The position numbers and the translations under genes were made by a program. Under the pieces are notes generated by a model that saw nothing but the letters and a program-made list of their open reading frames with translations, had not been told where the DNA came from and did not search any database. From Clostridium sp. AF37-5 (GTDB lineage Bacteria > Bacillota > Clostridia > Lachnospirales > Lachnospiraceae), in NCBI RefSeq assembly GCF_003477605.1, contig NZ_QUDR01000016.1, forward strand, positions 1 to 64,000: a DNA stretch of 64,000 nucleotides, given 5' to 3'. Shown here in pieces: positions 8,349-15,769 of this stretch (the stretch's first letter is position 1; every line of letters begins with the position of its first letter).

Positions 8349-8418
8349 ATCATAGCATATAACCCTTCGCAAAAACCAAAACCGGCACGAATGGTCATTT
8401 TTCATCCTTGAACGGTCA
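8349..8418 (-). promoter_or_regulatory. LytTR-type promoter of the LRR/ABC operon
   Basis: Minus-strand direct repeats TGACCGTTC (8410-8418) and TGACCATTC (8389-8397) have a 21-bp period. They are followed after exactly 34 bp by a -10 hexamer TATGAT (8349-8354). LytTR regulators of the AgrA/ComE type bind paired 9-bp repeats with 12-bp spacers, so this is a likely target of the regulator at 10554-11285. The same architecture occurs at 8666-8735 and 11324-11393. Confidence 0.8.
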
Positions 8419-8423
8419 AAATC

Positions 8424-8469
8424 TTCTCCGTTTGAAGTATCTATTTACTATAACGTTCCAAACGGAGAA
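8424..8469 (-). terminator. Inverted repeat after agrD, possible attenuator or terminator
   Basis: TTCTCCGTTTG (minus strand 8459-8469) pairs perfectly with CAAACGGAGAA (8424-8434) around a 24-nt loop. It lies between the agrD stop and the output-operon promoter. It is not followed by a long T-run, so it may act in RNA processing or partial termination rather than as a classical terminator. Confidence 0.4.
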
Positions 8470-8489
8470 AATCTGACAAAATATTCGAT

Positions 8490-8642
8490 TTATTTTTCAC
8501 CAAGAAGTTTTTTCATTTTATCCGGCATTGCCGGCTGATGCAAAACAAATCTGCAAGCAGTACTGGATGAGATTACTCCTGCAATTAAAGCAAGAGAAGC
8601 AAGATGATTTAAGAATTTTTTGCCGAAACCTTTTTTTCTCAT
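8490..8642 (-). CDS. agrD: AgrD-like autoinducing peptide precursor
   Basis: A 50-residue precursor. It has a basic amphipathic N-terminus (MRKKGFGKKFLNHLASLALI), a small-residue middle, a conserved-type Cys at residue 30 (SSTACRFVLHQ), then Pro and a charged tail (MPDKMKKLLGEK). This is the layout of cyclic lactone autoinducer precursors: amphipathic leader, Cys-containing pheromone core, and a charged recognition tail cut by AgrB. AGGGAGGCG lies 8 nt before the ATG. It sits directly downstream of agrB and has its own LytTR-type promoter. The exact mature pheromone boundaries cannot be read from sequence. Confidence 0.88.
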   Translation of the reverse strand: MRKKGFGKKFLNHLASLALIAGVISSSTACRFVLHQPAMPDKMKKLLGEK

Positions 8643-8665
8643 AACTTTCGCCTCCCTTCTTTCCT

Positions 8666-8735
8666 ATCATAACATAGAATCATCCTCAAAAACCAAAATC
8701 GGCGCGAACGGTCATTTTTCGTCCCTAAACGGTCA
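8666..8735 (-). promoter_or_regulatory. LytTR-type promoter of agrD
   Basis: Minus-strand repeats TGACCGTTT (8727-8735) and TGACCGTTC (8706-8714), period 21 bp, then 34 bp to TATGAT (8666-8671). The distal repeat overlaps the agrB stop codon. This gives the pheromone gene a separate, probably autoinduced promoter inside the agr locus. Confidence 0.8.
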
Positions 8736-9302
8736 AATTTTTAATTTTTTATGCAATTCTATAAGAATTGTGGCACTAAAATACACTAAAATAAGCCAGA
8801 TTTCCAACAAATACTCACTCATTTTCATAAACAAAAAAGCCATAAAAAGCGCACCGAGCAATAAAATAATTACTTTGGAATATGTTTGACACCGTTTTTT
8901 CTGATTTCCTATAAATGGTTTATTCTTACATTCAACAGGAGCAATTATCCACAATAAGACTTCTAGAATAATAAAACTAAAGCTAACAATCCATACCGAT
9001 ATCCCTGTGAGATAAAAAGGAAGCAAAACACAGCCAAAAAGAACGCTTAGCGACAATACAAAACAAGCCCCTGCCGTTTTGGCATGACACCCACCTAATA
9101 CACTTCTCCCCGGAATTACAACCATTAAAAACAATAGTGTCATCGGCAATTTATGAAAAAGCACGCCAATTAGAATAGAAAATATAATATTACCCGCCAT
9201 TTCAAATAAAGCATTCAAAGAATATTGATATAACTCATATTCATCCACTGCTATAACATAATTTTTCTGCATAACATCGGCAAAATATTCACTTGGCTTC
9301 AT
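8733..9302 (-). CDS. agrB: AgrB-like pheromone-processing membrane protease
   Basis: A 189-residue integral membrane protein with about five or six hydrophobic segments. The motif RSVLGGCHAKTAGACF (around residues 65-80) contains the His and Cys, seven residues apart, that form the AgrB cysteine-protease dyad. AgrB cuts the AgrD tail and helps form the thiolactone. It overlaps the kinase gene by 14 bp, so the two are translationally coupled. AgrD follows about 90 bp downstream. Confidence 0.92.
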   Translation of the reverse strand: MKPSEYFADVMQKNYVIAVDEYELYQYSLNALFEMAGNIIFSILIGVLFHKLPMTLLFLMVVIPGRSVLGGCHAKTAGACFVLSLSVLFGCVLLPFYLTGISVWIVSFSFIILEVLLWIIAPVECKNKPFIGNQKKRCQTYSKVIILLLGALFMAFLFMKMSEYLLEIWLILVYFSATILIELHKKLKI

Positions 9303-10557
9303 TTTCTTCCTCCCCTTCGCTTACATACGGAATCAAAATCATATTTTCAAATTCTTCTTGTTTCTTATTATACTCTGCACAACCACCATATTGTTCCACC
9401 ACAGATGTAACATTCTGCAATCCAAGCCCATGAAACCATGGATTCTTTTTCTTATGCCTTTCTTTGCTAACAGGATTTTTTGTATAAATCAAAAATTCAT
9501 CTTCAGTCGTTTCAATTCGTATATATACATTCGCATTTTTCTGTTCTTTTACCGCCTCTGAAATATTATCTGCCAAATTACCAAGCACCGTAACCAAATC
9601 ATAATCGTCCAACATAATTTTTGCTGAATCCACGTGCAATTCCAAGACAAGAATATTACCCTGCTCATCCAATTGATTTTTTAAATTACTCAAGATAGAA
9701 TCAATTACCACGTTGCCGCAATTAACAACATGGAAATTTTTATACATAGCATCCTCAATACGTGCAATATAGTCCAATGCATCCTCCCATTTTTTTGCTT
9801 CAAGCAATGCTCCGACCTGACGCAAATGCTTATTCACATCATGCATAAGTTTATTTCCCTGCTTAAATGATTGTGATAGTTTCTCATAATTTTCTCTTTG
9901 ATTTCGAATCTGTTCTCCCAACATTTCATCACGTGCCTCATTGGCAGCAAAACTAGCCAGCAAATATAGCAAATAATAGGCAATTATATTTAGCGCTAAT
10001 ATTGCCAGAAGTGAAAAACTGAGAGCAATCCCCTGTCCATTCGCCAAGCCATAAACAACAAACAAACTCATAAATGGAACCAGCGAAAAATAAAGCAAAA
10101 ATCGCGTCGGCATAATTTCTTGTTGTTTTCGAATTGTCAATACCAAAATAATAAACACAAAGAAAAATAGTTTTGAAATAACTAATTCGACCGATTGCGC
10201 TTCAAATTCCCCTTCTGGGAGCATTCCCGGAATCAACTGGCCGATAAAAACCGCAACAAGTTCAGACACCATAGCTAAAACCTGCGTAAATATTACATGA
10301 AAAATATGGCTTCCAAGCTTTCCCTCAAAAGCACAGGAAAGAAAAAACAGCGACAGAAGACTGGCTATTACTACTCCTATCTGTAAATGATAAACGGACA
10401 AAAAGTATGAAATAACAAACCAAATTGCAGACACCACACCAATTGAAACATAAGTACCCCGTGCCCATTTCTTTTTAAAAATTCCACAAAAATAAATTGC
10501 TATCACTAACGTATCAAAAATTCCGGCTAACGCAAACATTAATTCACTCATTCTCAT
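9289..10557 (-). CDS. agrC: GHKL sensor histidine kinase, AgrC-like
   Basis: A 422-residue kinase. The N-terminal half has about six or seven transmembrane segments (up to about residue 200), the usual pheromone-sensing part. A coiled linker leads to the His box (KLMHDVNKHLRQ, His near residue 239), the N box (VLGNLADNISEA near 325-337) and the glycine box (WFHGLGLQNV near 378-387). No separate DHp/HATPase split is seen, as is normal for this family. It overlaps both neighbours, and the system order is regulator-kinase-agrB-agrD. It probably senses the cyclic peptide made from the 8490-8642 precursor. Confidence 0.9.
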   Translation of the reverse strand: MRMSELMFALAGIFDTLVIAIYFCGIFKKKWARGTYVSIGVVSAIWFVISYFLSVYHLQIGVVIASLLSLFFLSCAFEGKLGSHIFHVIFTQVLAMVSELVAVFIGQLIPGMLPEGEFEAQSVELVISKLFFFVFIILVLTIRKQQEIMPTRFLLYFSLVPFMSLFVVYGLANGQGIALSFSLLAILALNIIAYYLLYLLASFAANEARDEMLGEQIRNQRENYEKLSQSFKQGNKLMHDVNKHLRQVGALLEAKKWEDALDYIARIEDAMYKNFHVVNCGNVVIDSILSNLKNQLDEQGNILVLELHVDSAKIMLDDYDLVTVLGNLADNISEAVKEQKNANVYIRIETTEDEFLIYTKNPVSKERHKKKNPWFHGLGLQNVTSVVEQYGGCAEYNKKQEEFENMILIPYVSEGEEENEAK

Positions 10558-11285
10558 CTCTCCAGTATCGCATATCTCATAAACTGCTGTTTCAACTCTT
10601 TTTCTTTCCGTCTGCTAATCGGAACCAAATTCCCATTGGATAAAACCAAATCATTTTTCTGAATTCTCCGAATATGTTTCATATTTACCAGATAGGAACG
10701 ATGTGTCCGCATAAAATGCTGTTCCAGCAACTGATTTTCAATTGCACTCAATACCCCTTTTGCCACTACACATTTATCCTCCAAATACACCAGAAATTGT
10801 TTGGAACTTTTCTCTTTTTCAATATAATAAATTTCGTTTGTAAAAAAGACAACATTATCCTCATCTATTTTTAATACTACACGATTTTTATCATCTTTTT
10901 CCAAGTATTTTCTAGCTGCATTAAACTTTCTTTCAAACTCATCAAATTGAACCGGTTTAATCATATATTGAAATGCCCTTACATCAAAACTATTTTGCAT
11001 ATACTTCGGATAGTTTGTCAAAAACAAAATCAAACAGTCACTATGATAATTCTGCCGGATTTCTTTTGCCAGATCCAAGCCGCTTTTCTCATCCATATCC
11101 ATATCCAAATACACCAAATCAAATGGATTTTTTTCACTTTGAAACCTTTCCAGCATAAAATTTCCCGACAAAAAATATTCAACATTTAATTTAATATCCT
11201 GACGCATTTCAATATTCGTAAACATCGTTTTGTATAATTCCAACTGCTGCTTTTCATCATCACAGCATGCAATTCTTATTTTCAT
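10554..11285 (-). CDS. agrA: LytTR response regulator, AgrA-like
   Basis: A 243-residue regulator. The receiver domain (about residues 1-125) has the acidic pair DDE (residues 9-11), the phosphorylation Asp in LVYLDMDMDEKSG (near residue 60) and a conserved Lys in MIKPVQ. The LytTR DNA-binding domain follows (about 140-240), with the RTHRSYLVNMKHI motif. The start at 11285 (MKIRIACCDDE) has AGGAGAGGAG upstream; the frame is open to 11363 but reads through the promoter. It is the first gene of the agr operon and has a LytTR-type site upstream, so autoregulation is likely. Confidence 0.93.
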   Translation of the reverse strand: MKIRIACCDDEKQQLELYKTMFTNIEMRQDIKLNVEYFLSGNFMLERFQSEKNPFDLVYLDMDMDEKSGLDLAKEIRQNYHSDCLILFLTNYPKYMQNSFDVRAFQYMIKPVQFDEFERKFNAARKYLEKDDKNRVVLKIDEDNVVFFTNEIYYIEKEKSSKQFLVYLEDKCVVAKGVLSAIENQLLEQHFMRTHRSYLVNMKHIRRIQKNDLVLSNGNLVPISRRKEKELKQQFMRYAILER

Positions 11286-11323
11286 TTCTCCGCTCCTCTC
11301 CTTTACTATCTGTAAGCAAACCA

Positions 11324-11393
11324 AGTATAACACAAAATAACCGCTCACGCACAAAATTGGCATGAACGGTCATTTTTTGTCCCTGAACGGTCA
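11324..11393 (-). promoter_or_regulatory. LytTR-type promoter of the agr operon
   Basis: Minus-strand repeats TGACCGTTC at 11385-11393 and 11364-11372 (period 21 bp), then 34 bp to TATACT (11324-11329). The geometry is identical to that of the sites upstream of agrD and of the output operon. The distal repeat begins only a few bases after the stop codon of the GH115 gene. Confidence 0.8.
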
Positions 11394-11398
11394 AAATC

Positions 11399-14239
11399 CT
11401 ATCTCACAACCCCACTCTCGGTCGGTCCAAAGTAAGATTCTTTGACATCTCCCTCATGACTAAGCACAAGTTTCTGCAAAACCAGACCGGATTCCATACA
11501 ATAGATATGAATTGTATGTACGCCCTTATCCAATGTTACCTTCGTTTCTCCATAGTGGCAGTTATTTAAAACACCCTCTGCCCAGTCTCTGGCACGGCTG
11601 TGGCCGCCACCAATGTTATAATGCTCATCAAGAACAGTCTTAACTTCACTCGCACTGCCGTCATCAAAAGAAACGGCATACCGCATATTGCGTCCATCTT
11701 CCAAGCTGTTCGTCGGTGCTGTAATCACACGCAGTGTGTACTCACCGCCCTCACGAATCAAAACGGAATACGAAAGACTTGGTCCCTCGCCCGGTTTGTC
11801 AAAGTTTGTTCCCATCGGATACACTTTCATAGAAGAAAGGGTTTTACCATATTCTTTCAGGCATTTCCATTCCTTGCCATCCTTTGATTCATTCGCTGCA
11901 AAATGTTCTGCCTCCATCGAGACAATACCATCGCGCTCTACAAATGTCATCGATGGCAGCTTCTCCGTTACTACAACTGCTTTAACTTTTACTTTCACTT
12001 CACAGCCTGCTGCCTGAACAAGGATTTCAGACTCTTTTGTCCCGGTAAGTTTTGAGAAGTCAACGGACACCTCAAAATTACGGACAGACTGTGGACCACA
12101 GGATAATTCACGAATCGAAACAAAATCATCCTCGCATGTAAGTGTCACATCAAGCAAAGCATCTTTGGCATTTGCAGCCTGAAGCAGATATGTTTCTTCA
12201 CCAACAGAAGTAAACTCAGGAAGAGAAACCTCCCCTTCCGATACAAAGCAATCGGAATCGGCTGCATGAACAAGCAGCTTATTCTCATCCGATACAGCTC
12301 CCTGAACGGTCTCCGGGTACTTCCAGTCCTCATCATTCCAATGCGTAAAACCGATGTGTGCCGAAAGCATCATGCCATCCCATTTGCCATCTGCCATTTC
12401 TTTATTATAATAATTTGTCAGTTCTTCATCATATGTAATGCATTGTTTTACTTTTTCTGCATAATCTTTTGCTGCTGCCACACCATACTTCGCATAAAAT
12501 TGATTCTTCGCTGCATACAGATTCATCAACTGAACATTTGCCCCTGCAACTGCCGGATAATAAACAAGTCCATAATAACTTGCCTTTGCTTCTTCCGGAA
12601 GTTTGCCATCAATGTCGTCTGCCATCTTTTTAATGCGGTGGCAGAGATGAATCATTTTACTGCTTTCACCGTAGTGTGTCACATGATAGGTATCCGGATA
12701 TGTTACTTCCGGACGGCGGTTACCATGCATTCTTGTATATGCTTTCAAAACAGAAACAATTTCTTCTTTGACATCGTCATCTTCTACAACGCCGCCAAAC
12801 TGCTCTTCTACCCAGCCGCGGATGAAATCATCGGTTTCATTTGGATGATTGATTCCCATTCCCTCATAATCATAAGCAAGTGCCATGTAGTAGGAAAGAG
12901 GAAGTTCCTGCGGACGGATATCTCCGACATTGACAATCCACAAATCTTTAATACCGTACTCATATGCCATGGTAAGCTGCTCCCATACTTTTGGAAGCGG
13001 TGTCGAATTAACCCATTCATAGGAAACCGGCGAACCATGATAATCAAAATGATAATACAGACCAAAACCGGCTTTTCTGTCGCGGTTTTCCTTGGTTGGC
13101 AGTGTACGCACATTTCCAAAGTTATCGTCCGACAAAAGAAGAATCGTGTCATCAAGTGCAGCCCAGTCTTTTAAACCTTCTACGCCATCGCCACCGTAAT
13201 AATAATCTTCTACCTCTTTGTAAAGGGCAAGCATCTTTGGCATGTCACCGCAGCCTTTTGCCTTAATAATCTCTAACTGGTCTGCAATAATCTTGCGAAG
13301 CAGTTCCACATTTTCCTGAATCGAGGAACCTTCCGGAAGCATTGTCGTATCACGCTCACCACGCATACCAATCGTAATCATATGTTTAAAGTCTTTGTTT
13401 CTCTCTACGCCATCTTCCCAGTAACGGTACAAGCCTTCGCCATTGGTATAATAATTCCAGTCTTTTCCATAACCGACATTATTCGTATCGGTCTTTACTT
13501 TATCCCATTCTTCACTGGAGCGCATCAAAGGTTCATGATGAGAATTTCCAATCGTGATACCAAGGTCTGTCGCTAATTTTACATTTGCCAGTGGATCCTC
13601 TTTGCTTCCATCCAAGCACAAAGAAGCAGACCACATCGCCGGCCAGAAATAATTGCCCTTTAAACGGAGCAAAAGGTCAAATACCCGGTCATAAAATTTC
13701 ACATTAAAATCACCAAACGTATTCATGACAAAGTTGCCGAGAGACGGCCACTCATCATTCATAAAGAATCCACGGAATTTAACCGAAGGCTCTTTTGAGG
13801 TAAATTCGATGCTCTCATCCCAAACAATTTCTGCCTGTTTGCGCGGAATAGCATCTCCCCAGTACACCCATGGCGACACACCAATTTTTTCAGAAATGTG
13901 ATACATACCATGCAGGGTTGCCACAGTCTCTGTTCCGGCAATCACCAGTTTATCGCCGTCCACAAGACAAAGAGCATAACTCTCCCGTTTTCCGTCTAAT
14001 TGAGAAACATTCAGTTTCCCATTTGCAATCATTTCATCAATCACCGGATTTTTTCCAATGGTACCCGGAATTATCGAATATCCCTCCGGCATCGCATCAC
14101 AAATTTTCGGCGCCACACCCGTGACAAGTTCAATATCTTTCTGAATTTTTTCTGCCACGTGGGAAAGTCCCGCAAAATCATCCGCCTCTTTTGCAATGTA
14201 AAGGCTCGCAGCCTGTGTTCCTTTTACCAATTCAAACAT
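11399..14239 (-). CDS. Glycoside hydrolase family 115 alpha-glucuronidase
   Basis: A 946-residue enzyme. GH115 enzymes remove (4-O-methyl)-D-glucuronic acid side groups from glucuronoxylan. The sequence has the GH115 layout: an N-terminal mixed domain (1-160), a TIM-barrel with FRGFFMNDEWPSLGNF and LKGNYFWPAMWS, a helical domain (about 500-620), and a C-terminal beta-domain with GPSLSYSVLIREGGEYTLRV. No signal peptide is present (MFELVKGTQAAS), so it probably acts inside the cell on imported oligosaccharides. It follows uxaC by 16 bp, which matches a uronate-using operon. Its stop lies just before the agr promoter. Confidence 0.9.
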   Translation of the reverse strand: MFELVKGTQAASLYIAKEADDFAGLSHVAEKIQKDIELVTGVAPKICDAMPEGYSIIPGTIGKNPVIDEMIANGKLNVSQLDGKRESYALCLVDGDKLVIAGTETVATLHGMYHISEKIGVSPWVYWGDAIPRKQAEIVWDESIEFTSKEPSVKFRGFFMNDEWPSLGNFVMNTFGDFNVKFYDRVFDLLLRLKGNYFWPAMWSASLCLDGSKEDPLANVKLATDLGITIGNSHHEPLMRSSEEWDKVKTDTNNVGYGKDWNYYTNGEGLYRYWEDGVERNKDFKHMITIGMRGERDTTMLPEGSSIQENVELLRKIIADQLEIIKAKGCGDMPKMLALYKEVEDYYYGGDGVEGLKDWAALDDTILLLSDDNFGNVRTLPTKENRDRKAGFGLYYHFDYHGSPVSYEWVNSTPLPKVWEQLTMAYEYGIKDLWIVNVGDIRPQELPLSYYMALAYDYEGMGINHPNETDDFIRGWVEEQFGGVVEDDDVKEEIVSVLKAYTRMHGNRRPEVTYPDTYHVTHYGESSKMIHLCHRIKKMADDIDGKLPEEAKASYYGLVYYPAVAGANVQLMNLYAAKNQFYAKYGVAAAKDYAEKVKQCITYDEELTNYYNKEMADGKWDGMMLSAHIGFTHWNDEDWKYPETVQGAVSDENKLLVHAADSDCFVSEGEVSLPEFTSVGEETYLLQAANAKDALLDVTLTCEDDFVSIRELSCGPQSVRNFEVSVDFSKLTGTKESEILVQAAGCEVKVKVKAVVVTEKLPSMTFVERDGIVSMEAEHFAANESKDGKEWKCLKEYGKTLSSMKVYPMGTNFDKPGEGPSLSYSVLIREGGEYTLRVITAPTNSLEDGRNMRYAVSFDDGSASEVKTVLDEHYNIGGGHSRARDWAEGVLNNCHYGETKVTLDKGVHTIHIYCMESGLVLQKLVLSHEGDVKESYFGPTESGVVR

Positions 14240-14255
14240 AAAACTGTTTCCTTTC

Positions 14256-15665
14256 TTATTTTAAGTCAAAGCCAAAATAATTTACTGCATTGTAATATGA
14301 AATATTTTTCACGATTTCTCCTAAGAGGTCATAATCCTCCGGATACTCGCCATTTTCCACAAGATTTCCGATATAATTACATAAAATACGACGGAAATAC
14401 TCATGACGTGGATAAGAAATAAAACTTCTCGAATCCGTCAGCATACCAACAAAATTGCCAAGAAGGCTTAAAGAAGCCAGTGATTTCATATGCTCTTCCA
14501 TACCGTATTTGTGGTCATTGAACCACCAGGCAGCACCCTGCTGGATTTTGCCGCGCACGCCATCTCCCTGGAAACATCCAATCATCGTTCCAATCAATGC
14601 ATTGTCGGTTGGATTTAAGGAGTAAATAATCGTTTTTGGAAGATTTCCCTCGCGGTTTAAGGCATTCATAAAATCTGCAACTTCAGCAACAAATCCTTTT
14701 GGATTAATGCAGTCGATTCCGGCGTTGGCACCGGCGCTCTTAAATACCAGTTCATTATTCTCGCGCTTTGCACCATAGTGAAGCTGCATAACCCAGTTTC
14801 TCTTTTTGTACTCAGCACCTAAAAACAGCATGCACATTGTGCGGTACTGTTTTAATTCCTCTTCGGTCAAAGTCTCACCGGCAAGACTTTTCTTTACCAG
14901 TGCATTTTCTTCTTCCTCACTAAGCGGACAAAACTCTGCATAATCCAAACCGTGGTCAGAAACTACACAGCCTCTCTCTGCGAAATAATCCAAACGTTTA
15001 ACAAGTGCTTCTTTGAGCGTTGTAAAATCCGTAATGGTAACGCCGCTTACTTCACCAAGTTTCTGAATGTAAGAAACAAATCCTTCTTTTTCCGGACTCA
15101 TCGCAAGATCCGGACGCCATGCCGGAAGAACCTGCACATCAAAATCCGAATCTGCGGCAATCTGCTCATGGTAATGCAAATCGTCAATCGGATCATCAGT
15201 TGTACAAACAAGTGTGACTCCTGACATACGAATCAGATTTTTTGCGGACATCTCCGGCTTTTGCAAAATTTCATTGCATTTATCGTAAATTTCTTTCCAA
15301 TTCTTCTCAGATAAAGTCTCATTTATGCCGAAATATCTTTGTAGTTCCAAGTGACACCAATGATACATCGGATTACCAATGCAGTTTGGCAGGGCTTTTG
15401 CAAAAGCATGGAACTTTTCTTCATCGGAGGCATCCCCTGTGATGAAGCGTTCATCGACACCATTCGAGCGCATGACGCGCCACTTATAATGGTCAGCTCC
15501 TAACCAAAGTTCTGTCATATTTTTAAAATGTATATCATCTGCAATTTCCTTTGGAACAAGGTGACAATGATAATCTAACACCGGCACCTGTTTTGCATAA
15601 TCATGATACAGTTTTTTTGCCGTATCTGTTTGTAGTAAAAAATCGCTATCCATAAATGGTTTCAT
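14256..15665 (-). CDS. uxaC: Glucuronate isomerase
   Basis: A 469-residue isomerase that converts D-glucuronate to D-fructuronate (or D-galacturonate to D-tagaturonate), the first step of uronate catabolism. The N-terminus has the metal-binding motif VLDYHCHL (near residues 27-34) of the amidohydrolase-like fold. Other family motifs are MRSNGV, WCHLELQRYFG and MLTDSRSF. The start at 15665 is chosen because AGGAGG lies 7 nt upstream; the longer frame to 15695 lacks a site. It heads a two-gene operon with GH115, which supplies its substrate. An extended -10 (TGCTAAAAT) lies upstream in the minus strand. Confidence 0.95.
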   Translation of the reverse strand: MKPFMDSDFLLQTDTAKKLYHDYAKQVPVLDYHCHLVPKEIADDIHFKNMTELWLGADHYKWRVMRSNGVDERFITGDASDEEKFHAFAKALPNCIGNPMYHWCHLELQRYFGINETLSEKNWKEIYDKCNEILQKPEMSAKNLIRMSGVTLVCTTDDPIDDLHYHEQIAADSDFDVQVLPAWRPDLAMSPEKEGFVSYIQKLGEVSGVTITDFTTLKEALVKRLDYFAERGCVVSDHGLDYAEFCPLSEEEENALVKKSLAGETLTEEELKQYRTMCMLFLGAEYKKRNWVMQLHYGAKRENNELVFKSAGANAGIDCINPKGFVAEVADFMNALNREGNLPKTIIYSLNPTDNALIGTMIGCFQGDGVRGKIQQGAAWWFNDHKYGMEEHMKSLASLSLLGNFVGMLTDSRSFISYPRHEYFRRILCNYIGNLVENGEYPEDYDLLGEIVKNISYYNAVNYFGFDLK

Positions 15666-15769
15666 GGTCTTTCCTCCTAAATATTGCGTTACCATTTATT
15701 TTAGCATATAATCGTATTAGGGTCAAAAGGTAATACACCAAAAACCAAAGAAATTGAAAGGAGAACGCT

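Noticed and set aside
8424..8469. CRISPR-like repeat from the AACGG-containing repeats around 8.4-8.7 kb
   Set aside because: The repeats are paired 9-bp LytTR-type sites with fixed promoter geometry, not spaced identical repeats with unique spacers.
998..11401. General recoding of TAG as a sense codon in this organism
   Set aside because: TAG is a normal stop elsewhere (ends of the genes at 3449, 11399, 34109-34942 and 44720), with non-coding or unrelated sequence beyond, so the two amber-split frames are local events.
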